Assembly (NCBI RefSeq): GCF_026672425.1
Contig: NZ_JAPPRC010000004.1
Span: 800,501 to 864,500 of the forward strand
Direction of reading: 5' to 3'
Source: Pannonibacter sp. SL95
GTDB lineage: Bacteria; Pseudomonadota; Alphaproteobacteria; Rhizobiales; Stappiaceae
DNA length: 64,000 bases
The notes below the pieces were generated by a model. The model saw nothing but the letters and a program-made list of their open reading frames with translations. It was not told where the DNA came from and made no database searches. Below, in pieces: positions 8,738 to 17,704 of the stretch; position 1 is the first letter of the stretch; each line of letters starts with the position of its first letter. The position numbers and the translations under genes are program-made.

Positions 8738-8780
8738 GCGACGGCCCGACCGTCGCCGGGCCCATCCCGGCTTCGGGATT
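8738..8780 (+). terminator. hairpins after the ars operon, possible terminator
   Basis: Two consecutive hairpins follow aqpS: a perfect 7-bp stem (GCGACGG-5-CCGTCGC, 8738-8756) and a 6-bp stem with a 4-base loop (ATCCCG-4-CGGGAT). There is no T tract, so this may be a weak or rho-assisted terminator. The rest of the 8729-8877 spacer holds no recognisable cobalamin riboswitch. Confidence 0.4.
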
Positions 8781-8877
8781 CGACCATTTGCCGTCGGTCA
8801 TCGCACTGGCAATCTGCAGGAACTGCCTCTAAACACAAACTTGCGGGACCCAAACCGGGACGCAGGCCGGGAGCGCA

Positions 8878-9687
8878 ATGGGCGCACGGGAGAAGGCAGT
8901 GAGCAGGCGAATTCGCGTCATCGGGATCGGCTCCGGCAATCCCGACCACATGACCATTCAGGCAATTGACGCGCTCAATTCCTGTGACGTCCTGTTCGTG
9001 CCCACCAAAGGCGAGGAAAAGGCCTTCCTCGCCGAACTGCGCCACGAAATCTGCACCCGCTTCATCACCGGCCCGATGCCGCGTCTCGTCCACTACGCCG
9101 TGCCGAAGCGCCGCGCCGATGGCGACTATGGTGCCGCCGTCGACGACTGGCACGACGCGATTGCCGCCATTTACGAAGACCTGCTCCTGTCCGAGGTCGC
9201 CGTGGGCGAGACCGTGGGCCTGCTCGTCTGGGGCGATCCGATGCTCTACGACAGCACCCTGCGGCTGATCGACAGGCTCACGGCGCGGGCACGGGTGTCC
9301 TTCGACTACGACGTCATTCCCGGCATCACCAGCCTGCAGGTGCTCTGCGCCGAACACCGCATGCCGCTCAATCGCATCGGCGCGCCGGTGACGATCACCA
9401 CCGGTCGCCGGCTTGCCGCTGGCTGGCCGGAGGGCGCCTCGGACGTGGCCGTCATGCTCGACGGTGTCCAGGCCTTCAATGCTGTCGCCGACCGGGATGT
9501 GACCCTCACCTGGGGCGCTTACCTCGGCACACCCATGCAGATCCTGCGTCAGGGACGTCTCGGCGACATTGCCGGCGAGGTCACCGCCACGCGGGCCGCT
9601 GCCCGGGCGGAGCACGGCTGGATCATGGACATCTACCTGATCCGCGCCAGCACGGCTGAGGCCGATGCGGACGGGGAGGCGGCATGA
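8878..9687 (+). CDS. cobF: precorrin-6A synthase (deacetylating) CobF
   Basis: A 269-residue class III SAM methyltransferase: glycine motif IGIGSGNPDHMTIQAI, GLLVWGDPMLYDST and VIPGITSLQVLCAEHRMPLNR. CobF methylates C1 of precorrin-5 and removes the two-carbon fragment, a step found only in the aerobic cobalamin route. A GTG at 8899 (VSRRIRVIG) is an alternative start closer to the usual N-terminus. It leads the cobFGHIJ run, overlapping cobG by four bases. No cobalamin riboswitch was seen in front of it. Confidence 0.93.
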   Translation: MGAREKAVSRRIRVIGIGSGNPDHMTIQAIDALNSCDVLFVPTKGEEKAFLAELRHEICTRFITGPMPRLVHYAVPKRRADGDYGAAVDDWHDAIAAIYEDLLLSEVAVGETVGLLVWGDPMLYDSTLRLIDRLTARARVSFDYDVIPGITSLQVLCAEHRMPLNRIGAPVTITTGRRLAAGWPEGASDVAVMLDGVQAFNAVADRDVTLTWGAYLGTPMQILRQGRLGDIAGEVTATRAAARAEHGWIMDIYLIRASTAEADADGEAA

Positions 9688-11021
9688 TGGTGGCCGAGCC
9701 CCTTGCCACAGCAGCCCGTCCGCCCGAACGCCGGGGGGCCTGTCCGACGCTTGCAACGCCGATGGAAACCGGCGACGGCCTGCTGGCGCGACTGCGCCTC
9801 GTCGCGCCGGGCTACGCCCCTAAGGCCTGGCTGCGGCTGGCGACCCTGAGCCGGACGCATGGCAACGGCCTGCTTGATGTGACCGCGCGGGGCAACCTCC
9901 AGATCCGGGGCCTGACCCGCGACAGCGCCGTACAGCTGGCGCAGGATCTCGCCGACGCCGGGCTTCACAGCCACACCGGCCTTGCCATCGAGACCCCGCC
10001 GCTCGCGGGCCTCGACCCAAGCGAAATCGCCGATGGCCGACCGCTGGCGGAAGCCCTTCGCGCTGCCGTCATGGCTGAGGGCGATGCCCTTCGGCTTGCG
10101 CCCAAGCTTGCCGTCGTGGTCGACGGCGGCGGCCTGCTCAACCTCTCGGGTCAGGTCGCCGATATCCGCCTCGATGCGGTCTGCCGCGACGGCGCGGTGC
10201 TCTGGCGCATCGGACTGGCGGGTGACGCATTGTCCGCGCATGCCCTCGCTGAAGTCCCGCAAAGTGAGGCCGTCGCGGCGGTTCTCCAGCTGCTTTCGGC
10301 CCTTACGGCGCTTGGCCCCACCGCCCGGGGCCGGGACCTTGATCCGGCTGCCCTCGCCCGGTCAGCCACCTTGCCACCGCTGCAAGCGATCCTGTCGCCC
10401 GCACCGGTCGGGTTCCTCACCGTGGGGGGCCTCGCCGTGCAGGGGGTGCGCCTGCCCTTTGGCCGGATCGCTGCCGAGGCGCTGATCACGTGGCTCGAGG
10501 GGCTGGAACGGCTCGGCGCGAGCGAGGTTCGTCTTGCCGCTGGCCACGCCCTGCTGGTGCTGGGGATTGCCCCGGAACGGGCAGCCGAAGCTGCGGCGCT
10601 GGCGCAGGCGGCCGGTCTGATCGTCGACCCGGCAGACCCGCGCAATCACATCGTCGCCTGTCCGGGTCAGCGTGGCTGCGGCTCCGGCCTGATCGACCCG
10701 CTCGCGCTCACCGACCTGCTCGTCACCACAGCTCCGGCCTTGCTCGACGGATCGCTGACGCTGCATCTCTCCGGCTGCGGCAAGGGTTGCGCGCATCCTG
10801 CTGCCGCGCCCCTTGGCCTCACCGGAACGCCTGACGGCATCGCGCTGGTCGTCGGCGGCCGGGCCGGCGACGCTCCGGTGGCCGTGCTTGACCTCGCCGA
10901 CCTCGGCCCGGCCCTGAGTCAGCTGAGCCTGCGCCTGCGTGCCGGTTCGGACAGCGCCGTCACCCAGATCACCCAGTTGGGGCCGGACTGGCTCCGGGCC
11001 CTCATCAAAGACGAGACATGA
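9684..11021 (+). CDS. cobG: precorrin-3B synthase CobG
   Basis: A 445-residue member of the nitrite/sulfite reductase-like ferredoxin family. It has two half-domain repeats and, in the C-terminal part, the cysteine set for a 4Fe-4S cluster, CPGQRGC followed about 40 residues later by SGCGKGC. CobG is the monooxygenase that makes precorrin-3B, committing the pathway to the oxygen-dependent branch. It overlaps cobF upstream (ATGA) and cobH downstream, so translation is coupled. Confidence 0.93.
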   Translation: MMVAEPLATAARPPERRGACPTLATPMETGDGLLARLRLVAPGYAPKAWLRLATLSRTHGNGLLDVTARGNLQIRGLTRDSAVQLAQDLADAGLHSHTGLAIETPPLAGLDPSEIADGRPLAEALRAAVMAEGDALRLAPKLAVVVDGGGLLNLSGQVADIRLDAVCRDGAVLWRIGLAGDALSAHALAEVPQSEAVAAVLQLLSALTALGPTARGRDLDPAALARSATLPPLQAILSPAPVGFLTVGGLAVQGVRLPFGRIAAEALITWLEGLERLGASEVRLAAGHALLVLGIAPERAAEAAALAQAAGLIVDPADPRNHIVACPGQRGCGSGLIDPLALTDLLVTTAPALLDGSLTLHLSGCGKGCAHPAAAPLGLTGTPDGIALVVGGRAGDAPVAVLDLADLGPALSQLSLRLRAGSDSAVTQITQLGPDWLRALIKDET

Positions 11022-11650
11022 CAGTCTACGACTACATCAAGGACGGTCAGGCGATCTATGTGAAGTCCTTCGCCATCATCCGCGCTGAGGCTGACCTCCG
11101 CCGCTTCAGCGAAGCCGAGGCCGACGCCGCCGTGCTCATGATCCATGCCGCCGGACTGGTCGAGGCGGCTCAGCATTTCGTTTTTGGCCCGGGCTTTGTC
11201 GAAGCCGCGCGCGGTGCGCTGGAAGCGGGCGCTCCGATCTTCTGCGACGCCGAGATGGTCGCGCGCGGGGTGACGGCGGCCCGCCTGCCAGCCGGCAACG
11301 AGGTCATCTGCACCCTGCGCGACCCGCAGACCGCGACGCTGGCCGAGGAGATCGGCAACACCCGCTCGGCGGCGGCCCTGCGGCTGTGGCTTCCCCGTCT
11401 GGCGGGCGCGGTCGTTGCCATCGGCAACGCCCCTACGGCCCTGTTCTACCTCCTTGAACTGCTGCGCGACGGCGCACCGAAGCCGGCGGCGATCCTGGGC
11501 ATGCCCGTCGGTTTTGTCGGCGCGGCCGAATCCAAGGATGCGCTGGCGGAGAATTCCTATGGCGCGCCTTACGCCATCGTGCGCGGCCGGCTGGGCGGCA
11601 GCGCGATGACGGCCGCTGCCCTCAATTCCCTGGCGCGGCCCGGACTGTGA
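11018..11650 (+). CDS. cobH: precorrin-8X methylmutase CobH
   Basis: A 210-residue protein of the CobH/CbiC family: DYIKDGQAIYVKSFAIIRAEADL at the start (substrate cradle), the catalytic histidine at residue 43 in MIHAAG, and GMPVGFVGAAESK near the C-terminus. It shifts the C11 methyl group to C12, producing hydrogenobyrinic acid. It overlaps cobG by 4 bases and touches cobI, in pathway-cluster order. Confidence 0.95.
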   Translation: MTVYDYIKDGQAIYVKSFAIIRAEADLRRFSEAEADAAVLMIHAAGLVEAAQHFVFGPGFVEAARGALEAGAPIFCDAEMVARGVTAARLPAGNEVICTLRDPQTATLAEEIGNTRSAAALRLWLPRLAGAVVAIGNAPTALFYLLELLRDGAPKPAAILGMPVGFVGAAESKDALAENSYGAPYAIVRGRLGGSAMTAAALNSLARPGL

Positions 11651-12405
11651 TGGATCTGACGATGACTGAGGCGAGTGACAAGATCGGCCGGCTGTACGGG
11701 GTGGGAACGGGTCCGGGGGACCCGGAGCTGCTGACGCTGAAGGCGGCGCGGGCACTGGAAGAGGCGGATGTACTGGCCTGGTTCGCCAAGGCGGGCCGGC
11801 GCGGCAACGGGCGCGGCATCGTCGAGGCGCGCATCAAGCCCGACATCATCGAGCTGCCGCTCTATTATCCGGTGACGACCGAGATCGACAAGGAAGAAGA
11901 CGCCTACAAGAGCCAGATCACCGCGTTCTACGAGACCTCGGCCGCCGCCATCGCGGAGCATCTGCGCGCCGGGCGCACCGTGGCCGTGCTCTCCGAAGGC
12001 GACCCGCTGTTCTATGGCTCCTACATGCACATGCATGTGCGCCTCGCGCCGCATTTCCCCGTCGAGGTCATCCCCGGCATCACCGCCATGTCCGGCTGCT
12101 GGTCGCTCGCCGGTGTGCCGATCGTGCAGGGCGACGACGTGCTGACCGTCCTGCCTGGCACCATGGCGGAAGCCGAACTGGTGCGCCGCCTGAAGGATAC
12201 GGAAGGCGCCGTCATCATGAAGCTCGGCCGCAACCTGCCCAAGGTGCGCCGCGCGCTTGCCGCCGCCGGCCGTCTGGAGGACGCGATCTATGTCGAGCGC
12301 GGCACCATGCCGACCTCCAGCTCCACCCGCCTTGCCGACAAGCCGGATGACAGCGCGCCCTATTTCTCGCTGATCCTCGTGCCCGGCTGGAGCGGGCAGC
12401 CATGA
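11650..12405 (+). CDS. cobI: precorrin-2 C20-methyltransferase CobI
   Basis: A class III SAM methyltransferase of about 251 residues: GVGTGPGDPELLTLKAARAL, VLSEGDPLFYGSYMHMH and the product-site loop VIPGITAMSGCWSLAG. It adds the C20 methyl to precorrin-2. The ATG overlapping the cobH stop (TGATG) is preferred; a GTG one codon earlier and an ATG four codons later are also possible. It ends overlapping the cobJ start. Confidence 0.95.
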   Translation: MDLTMTEASDKIGRLYGVGTGPGDPELLTLKAARALEEADVLAWFAKAGRRGNGRGIVEARIKPDIIELPLYYPVTTEIDKEEDAYKSQITAFYETSAAAIAEHLRAGRTVAVLSEGDPLFYGSYMHMHVRLAPHFPVEVIPGITAMSGCWSLAGVPIVQGDDVLTVLPGTMAEAELVRRLKDTEGAVIMKLGRNLPKVRRALAAAGRLEDAIYVERGTMPTSSSTRLADKPDDSAPYFSLILVPGWSGQP

Positions 12406-13166
12406 CGGGCGTCATCCATGTCATCGGCACCGGACCCGGCAATCCGGAGCAGATGACGCCGGAGGCCCTGCGCGCCGTCGCGGTGTCGCAGGAGTTCTAC
12501 GGCTACTTTCCCTACATCGAACGCCTGAACCTCAGGCCTGACCAGAAAGCGGTCGCATCCGACAACCGCGAGGAACTGGCCCGCGCCCGTGCGGCCCTCG
12601 CCCGCGCCGCCGAGGGGATCAATGTCTGCGTCGTCTCCGGCGGGGACCCGGGCGTCTTTGCCATGGCCAGCGCCGTCTGCGAGGCCATCGAGCATGGGCC
12701 GGAGTCCTGGCGCGCGCTCGAGCTGGTCGTGGTTCCCGGTCTCACCGCCATGCTGGCGGTCGCCGCCCGCATCGGCGCGCCGCTCGGCCACGACTTCTGC
12801 GCCATTTCCCTGTCCGACAACCTGAAGCCCTGGGACCTGATCGAGCGCCGCCTGCAGCTGGTGGCCGAGGCCGGGCTGGTGATGGCCTTCTACAATCCGA
12901 TCAGCAAGGCGCGGCCCTGGCAGCTGGGCCGGGCCTTCGACATCCTGCGCACCGTGCTGCCGGGCGAGACGCCGGTGATCTTTGGCCGCGCCGCTTACCG
13001 CCCGGACGAGCGGATCGTTGTCAGCACGCTGGCGGCGGCCGATCCGGCCGAGGCCGACATGGCCACCTGCGTCATGGTCGGCTCGCCCGAGACCCGAGTC
13101 ATTGCCCGCCCGGGCCGACCGGATCTCGTCTACACACCGCGCTTTGCCGGCAGGCCCAGGCCATGA
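12402..13166 (+). CDS. cobJ: precorrin-3B C17-methyltransferase CobJ
   Basis: A 254-residue methyltransferase with IGTGPGNPEQMTPEAL, CVVSGGDPGVFAMASAV and VVPGLTAMLAVAARIGAPLGHDFCAISLSD (the long P-x-G-x-T-A block of CobJ). It methylates C17 and contracts the macrocycle. The C-terminal end overlaps the tail of cobK on the opposite strand by 37 bases. Confidence 0.95.
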   Translation: MTGVIHVIGTGPGNPEQMTPEALRAVAVSQEFYGYFPYIERLNLRPDQKAVASDNREELARARAALARAAEGINVCVVSGGDPGVFAMASAVCEAIEHGPESWRALELVVVPGLTAMLAVAARIGAPLGHDFCAISLSDNLKPWDLIERRLQLVAEAGLVMAFYNPISKARPWQLGRAFDILRTVLPGETPVIFGRAAYRPDERIVVSTLAAADPAEADMATCVMVGSPETRVIARPGRPDLVYTPRFAGRPRP

Positions 13167-13902
13167 TTCAGCAGCGCGACCGCCTCCGCCGCTGTCCCGG
13201 CCCTGAGGGCCGTGACCGGCGCTGGCCGCTCGATCATCACCACCGGCAGGCCAAGGGTCCGCGCGGCGGCGATCTTGCCGTAGGTGGCCGCGCCGCCGCT
13301 GTTCTTGCAGACGATCACGTCGATCTGTCGCGCGCGCAGGAGCTGTTCCTCGGCCGCCTCATCGAAGGGCCCGCGCGACAGCAGCGTTTCCAGTTGCGGC
13401 AACTGCAAGGGCGGATCCACCGGATCGACGCTGCGCACCAGATACCGATGCTGCGGCGCCGCCTCGAAGGCCGCCGCCTCCTGCCGGCCGATGGCCAGAA
13501 ACACGCGCTTCGGCGCAGCACCAAGGGCCGTCACGGCCGCCTCGACCGAGGCAACCGGCTGCCACCGGTCGCCCGGTTCGGCCTGCCATGCCGGCCGCTC
13601 CAGCCGGATCAGCGGCACGCCGGTCAGCCTTGCGGCTGTCGCGGCGTTCTGCGTGATCTGCCGGGCAAAGGGATGGGTCGCATCAATCAGCACGTCGATG
13701 GCATGCTGGCTGAGATAGGCCGCCAGTCCCTCCGCACCGCCGAAGCCGCCCGTCCGGGTCGGGGTAGAAGCAGGGGCAGGGGATCGCGGGTGCGCCCGGC
13801 GAGAGACAGGGTGAGCGCGATGTCGCGGCGCGGCGCAAGCTGTTCGGCCAGCTCGCGCGCTTCGGTCGTGCCCGCCAGAACGAGGATGTGACGCGTGTCC
13901 AA
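13130..13902 (-). pseudogene. cobK: precorrin-6A reductase CobK, split by one frameshift
   Basis: The N-terminal part (RHILVLAGTTEARELAEQL, ending SLAGRTRDPLPL) and the rest (TGGFGGAEGLAAYL, IDATHPFARQITQNAA, IGRQEAAAFEA, VCKNSGGAATYGK) are both clearly CobK but lie in different frames. The switch falls in 13755-13790, where the plus strand has three runs of four G; one added base there would restore a reductase of about 257 residues. CobK reduces precorrin-6A to precorrin-6B with NADPH. The start, probably TTG at 13902, overlaps the divergent cobL start by 8 bases. It could be a sequencing error in G runs or true decay. All catalytic-family motifs are otherwise intact. Confidence 0.85.
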
Positions 13903-15204
13903 GCCTGACCAACTCCCCCTGCCGCCCGCGGCGGCTTCGCCGTCCTGTAGCGCTCCCTGGCTCATCCTGATCGGCCTCGGTGAAGACGGTTTAGCCGGGC
14001 TCGGCGAGGCTGCCAAGGCGGAGCTTGCCCGGGCCGAGCTGGTGTTCGGCGGCCAGCGCCATCTGGACCTCGCCCAGTCGGCGATCCGGGGCGAGGCACG
14101 GAGCTGGCAGAGCCCCTTCGAGCGCTCGGTGGAGGACATCCTGGCGGCCCGGGGCCGGTCCGTCGTCGTGCTCGCCTCGGGCGATCCGTTCCTCTTCGGC
14201 GTCGGGGCCACCCTGTCGCGGCGCATTCCGGCGGCCGAGATGCGGAGCTATCCCGCCCCGTCCTCCTTCAGCCTTGCAGCCTCCCGGCTCGGCTGGCCGT
14301 TGCAGGACACGGTCTGCGTCTCCCTGCATGGCCGCCCGCTTGACCTGATCCGGCCGCATCTGCAGCCCGGCAGCCGTGTGCTGGCGCTGACCTCCGATGC
14401 CACCGGCCCCGCCGATCTCGCCGCCCTGCTTCTCGCCGAGGGCTTCGGCGCCACCCGCCTCACCGTTCTGGAAGCGCTGGGTGGCCCGCGCGAGCGCGTG
14501 ACCACGACTGTGGCCGAGGGCTTCCGCCTCACAGACATCGACAGCCTCAATGTCTGCGCGCTCGAGGTCGCCGCCAGCGCCGGAGCCCGCGTCCTGCCGC
14601 TCGCCGCCGGCCGCGACGACAACCTGTTCGAGCACGACGGCCAGATCACCAAGCGCGAGATCCGCGCGCTGACCCTGTCGGCGCTGGCGCCCCGCCGCGG
14701 CGAGCACCTGTGGGACATTGGCGCTAAGCTCTGGCTCGGTTGCCATCGAATGGATGCTCACGGACCCCTCGCTGACCGCCACCGCCATCGAGGCCCATCC
14801 CGAGCGCGCTGCCCGTCTGGTGCGCAACGCCGCCCGTTTCGGCGTGCCGTCCCTGCGGCTCGTGCAGCGCACCGCGCCCGAGGCACTGCAGGGGCTGGTA
14901 AGCCCCGATGCGATCTTCGTCGGCGGCGGCGGCTCGGAGCCCGGCGTCATGGACGCAGCCTGCGCCGCGCTGAAAGCCGGTGGCTAGGCTGGTCGCCAAT
15001 GCCGTGACGCTGGAGATGGACGCCGTGCTGCTCGCCCTTCACGCAAGGCTCGGCGGCAGCCTGACGCGGCTCGAGATCGCCCGCGCCTCGCCCGTCGGCA
15101 GCATGACCGCCTGGCGCCCGGCCATGCCGATCACGCAATGGGTCTGGGTCAAGCCGGATCCCGAGAGCCCCGCGCAGTCGTCTGACGCCCCCGTTTCAAG
15201 CTAG
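13895..15204 (+). pseudogene. cobL: precorrin-6Y C5,15-methyltransferase/decarboxylase CobL, split by two frameshifts
   Basis: CobL is a bifunctional enzyme: the N-terminal CbiE-like C5-methyltransferase (LIGLGEDGLAGLG, VVVLASGDPFLFG, YPAPSSFSLAASRLGW) is intact from the GTG start. The C-terminal CbiT-like domain, which decarboxylates and methylates C15, is in three frames: GEHLWDIGA ends frame 1 near 14722, then SSGSVAIEWMLTDPSL to ALKAGG continues in a second frame until a TAG at 14984-14986, and RLVANAVTLEMDAVLL to the end is in a third. Each break equals one extra base (TAA for CG in the glycine motif; an extra T before AGG). Restored length would be about 435 residues, normal for CobL. 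Confidence 0.88.
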
Positions 15205-15224
15205 ATTCGTCACGAGGAAATCCC

Positions 15225-15986
15225 ATGGCCGTTCACTTCATTGGCGCCGGTCCCGGCGCAGCCGATCTCATCACCGTGCGGGGCCGCGATCTCATCGGCA
15301 AATGCCCGGTCTGCCTCTATGCCGGTTCACTCGTGTCGCCGGAGCTCCTGCAGTATTGCCCGGACGGGGCGCGGATCATCGACACCGCGCCGATGTCGCT
15401 GGACGAGATCGAGGCGGAATATGTCCGGGCGTCCGAACTCGGGCAGGACGTGGCCCGTCTGCACTCCGGCGATCTTTCTGTGTGGAGCGCGGTGGCCGAG
15501 CAGATCCGCCGGCTGGAGAAGAATGGCATCTCCTACACCATGACCCCCGGCGTCCCGGCCTTCGCCGCCGCTGCCTCCGCACTCGGGCGAGAGCTCACCA
15601 TCCCGGCGGTGGCGCAGAGCCTCGTGCTTACGCGCGTCTCCGGCCGCGCCTCGCCAATGCCGAACGAGGAGACGCTCACCCGCTTCGGCGCAACCGGTTC
15701 AACGCTCGCAATCCATCTGGCGATCCATGCGCTCGATCAGGTTGTCGAGGAACTGACCCCGCTCTATGGCGCCGACTGCCCGGTCGCCATCGTCGTCAAG
15801 GCATCCTGGCCGGACGAGCGCATCATCCTCGGCACACTCGCCGACATCGCCGCCAGGGTCGCCGCCGACCCGATCGAGCGCACGGCACTGATCTTCGTCG
15901 GCCACGGCCTCGGTGCCCGAGACTTCCGCGAAAGCGCCCTCTACGACACCGCCTACCAACGCCGCTTCCGCGGCCGGGGTGAGTAA
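15225..15986 (+). CDS. cobM: precorrin-4 C11-methyltransferase CobM
   Basis: A 253-residue methyltransferase with [45 protein letters not shown] and [20 protein letters not shown], the hallmarks of CobM/CbiF. It methylates C11 of precorrin-4 to give precorrin-5. GAGGAAATCCC precedes the ATG as ribosome site. It is the last cobalamin gene in the window; the aminotransferase, chelatase (cobNST) and lower-ligand genes are elsewhere. Confidence 0.95.
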   Translation: MAVHFIGAGPGAADLITVRGRDLIGKCPVCLYAGSLVSPELLQYCPDGARIIDTAPMSLDEIEAEYVRASELGQDVARLHSGDLSVWSAVAEQIRRLEKNGISYTMTPGVPAFAAAASALGRELTIPAVAQSLVLTRVSGRASPMPNEETLTRFGATGSTLAIHLAIHALDQVVEELTPLYGADCPVAIVVKASWPDERIILGTLADIAARVAADPIERTALIFVGHGLGARDFRESALYDTAYQRRFRGRGE

Positions 15987-16008
15987 GGGTAGCGCGCGGG
16001 GGCGTTAG

Positions 16009-16701
16009 TCAGGCGAGGTCGAAGCGCAGCAGCCGGCCATCCGTGTGCCAGCGGATGGCCGGCGCCGGCTGGTCGATCTGGATGCCGTCGCCGGCCGTCA
16101 GCCGCTCGCCGCCAATTTCCGCCAGTCCGTCTATGACATGCAGGAAAAGGCCGCGCCCGGGCGTATGCGGGAGCGGCGTTACATCGCCGTCCCGCGCCTG
16201 AAGCACGGAAACCCGCGTGTCTGAGCCCAGCTCCGTCAGCGCGCCGCTGCCCGCGGGGCCCGCTAGGTCAACCCAGCCATCGTCCTGGGGCGGCAGCGCC
16301 GCTTGCTGATAACCGGGCGTTCCGCCGGCCTTGTCCGGGATGATCCAGATCTGCAGCAGGTGCGTGGTTTCGTCCGCGTCCCCGTTCATCTCGGAATGCG
16401 AGATGCCGCTGCCGGCGCGCATGAGCTGGATCTCGCCCGCCGCTGTCTGGCCCTTGTGTCCAAGACTGTCCTCGTGCCGCACTTTGCCCTTCAGCACCAG
16501 GGTCAGGATGTCCATGTCGGCATGGTCGTGCCAGGCAAAGCCGGCTCCGGGAATGATCCAGTCCTCGTTGATCACGCGCAGCGCCCGGAAGCCCATGCGC
16601 TTGGGATCGCGGAACTCGCCGAAGGAAAAGGTGTGAAAGCTGTCGAGCCAGCCCTTCCGGCTGCGCCCGCGGCTCATGTTCTCATGGATCAGCAACGTCA
16701 T
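16009..16701 (-). CDS. pirin family protein (YhhW/quercetinase-like)
   Basis: A 230-residue bicupin. The N-terminal cupin holds the metal site of pirins: HDHADMDILT and later SHSEMN, together with the N-terminal segment WLDSFHTFSFGEF. Some family members cleave flavonols such as quercetin; others act as redox sensors. The substrate here is not known. It is the last gene of the leftward run after the alpha/beta hydrolase, with a ribosome site (AAGGA) 7 bases ahead of the ATG. Confidence 0.9.
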   Translation of the reverse strand: MTLLIHENMSRGRSRKGWLDSFHTFSFGEFRDPKRMGFRALRVINEDWIIPGAGFAWHDHADMDILTLVLKGKVRHEDSLGHKGQTAAGEIQLMRAGSGISHSEMNGDADETTHLLQIWIIPDKAGGTPGYQQAALPPQDDGWVDLAGPAGSGALTELGSDTRVSVLQARDGDVTPLPHTPGRGLFLHVIDGLAEIGGERLTAGDGIQIDQPAPAIRWHTDGRLLRFDLA

Positions 16702-16754
16702 GGATGGGTCCTTGCCCGGCCGGGTGGGTCCGGCCGGGTGTCATTCTTGATGCT

Positions 16755-17693
16755 TTAGCGGATGAACGCGAGCACATCCTTGTTGAACCGCTCCGCTTCC
16801 AGCTCGGCCAGCCCATGTCCGCTGCCTTCATAGACAAGCAGCGTGCCCTTGCTCAGCAGCTTGACGGCCTTCTCGGCAGACGCGGCAATGGGCACGATCT
16901 GGTCATCGGAGCCATGCAGGACAAGGGTGGGAACGTCGATCTTCGTCAGGTCCTCGGTGTAGTCGACCTCGGAGAATTCGCGGATGCAGTCGTAATGGCC
17001 CTTGATGCTGCCGGCCATGCCCTGCAGCCAGAACTTTTCCTGCAGGCCCGGCTGGGCCGGATTGCCATCGCGGTTGAAGCCGTAGAAGGGGACCGTCAGG
17101 TCCAGGAAGAACTGCGAGCGCTTCAGCGCGGTTCCCTGGCGGATGCCGTCGAACACCTCCATCGGCGTGCCTTCCGGGTTGGACGCCGTCTTCAGCATGA
17201 TCGGCGGAACGGCACCGACGAGAACCATCCTGGCGACACGCGACGTGCCATGCCGGCCGGCATAATGCGCGATTTCGCCGCCACCGGTCGAATGACCGAT
17301 GAGGATGACTTCCTTAAGGTCAAGTTGCTCGATCAGCTCGGCGAGATCGTCGGCATACTGGTCCATGTTGTTGCCGGTCCAGGGCTGATCGGAGCGGCCA
17401 TGGCCGCGCCGGTCGTGGGCGATGACGCGGTAGCCGTTCAGGCCGAAGAACAGCATCTGCGCGTCCCAGGCGTCGCCGGACAGCGGCCAGCCATGGGAAA
17501 ACACGATGGGCTGACCGGTGCCCCAGTCCTTGTAGAAGATCTTCGTGCCGTCCTTGGTGGTGATCGTATTCATCGCGATGTCTCCTGTGTCTGCTGCTTG
17601 GGGTGTGGCGCTGCCGGAAAAGGGCAGGCCGAGGGAAAGGGCGAGAGCGCTTGCGCCAATCAGGGTCTGGCGGCGGGTAAGGTCGAGGACCAT
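16755..17693 (-). CDS. exported alpha/beta hydrolase (non-haem chloroperoxidase-like)
   Basis: A 312-residue protein. A twin-arginine type leader ([19 protein letters not shown]) precedes an alpha/beta hydrolase body: oxyanion region [23 protein letters not shown], nucleophile Ser in IGHSTGGGE, acid Asp in HGSDDQIVP and His in GSGHGLAE. This resembles the cofactor-free bacterial haloperoxidase/esterase group. The start at 17693 gives the leader; longer in-frame starts extend into non-protein-like sequence. It lies 11 bases after the MFS gene and is probably on the same transcript. Confidence 0.88.
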   Translation of the reverse strand: MVLDLTRRQTLIGASALALSLGLPFSGSATPQAADTGDIAMNTITTKDGTKIFYKDWGTGQPIVFSHGWPLSGDAWDAQMLFFGLNGYRVIAHDRRGHGRSDQPWTGNNMDQYADDLAELIEQLDLKEVILIGHSTGGGEIAHYAGRHGTSRVARMVLVGAVPPIMLKTASNPEGTPMEVFDGIRQGTALKRSQFFLDLTVPFYGFNRDGNPAQPGLQEKFWLQGMAGSIKGHYDCIREFSEVDYTEDLTKIDVPTLVLHGSDDQIVPIAASAEKAVKLLSKGTLLVYEGSGHGLAELEAERFNKDVLAFIR

Positions 17694-17704
17694 GGGAGGC
17701 TCCT

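Noticed and set aside
8729-8877. A cobalamin riboswitch in front of cobF
   Set aside because: None of the core elements or the B12 box found at the nrdH leader occur here; only GC hairpins are present.
14715-14990. Programmed frameshifting in cobL
   Set aside because: No slippery heptamer or downstream structure is placed at either break, and two shifts in one gene next to another in cobK are better explained by errors or decay.
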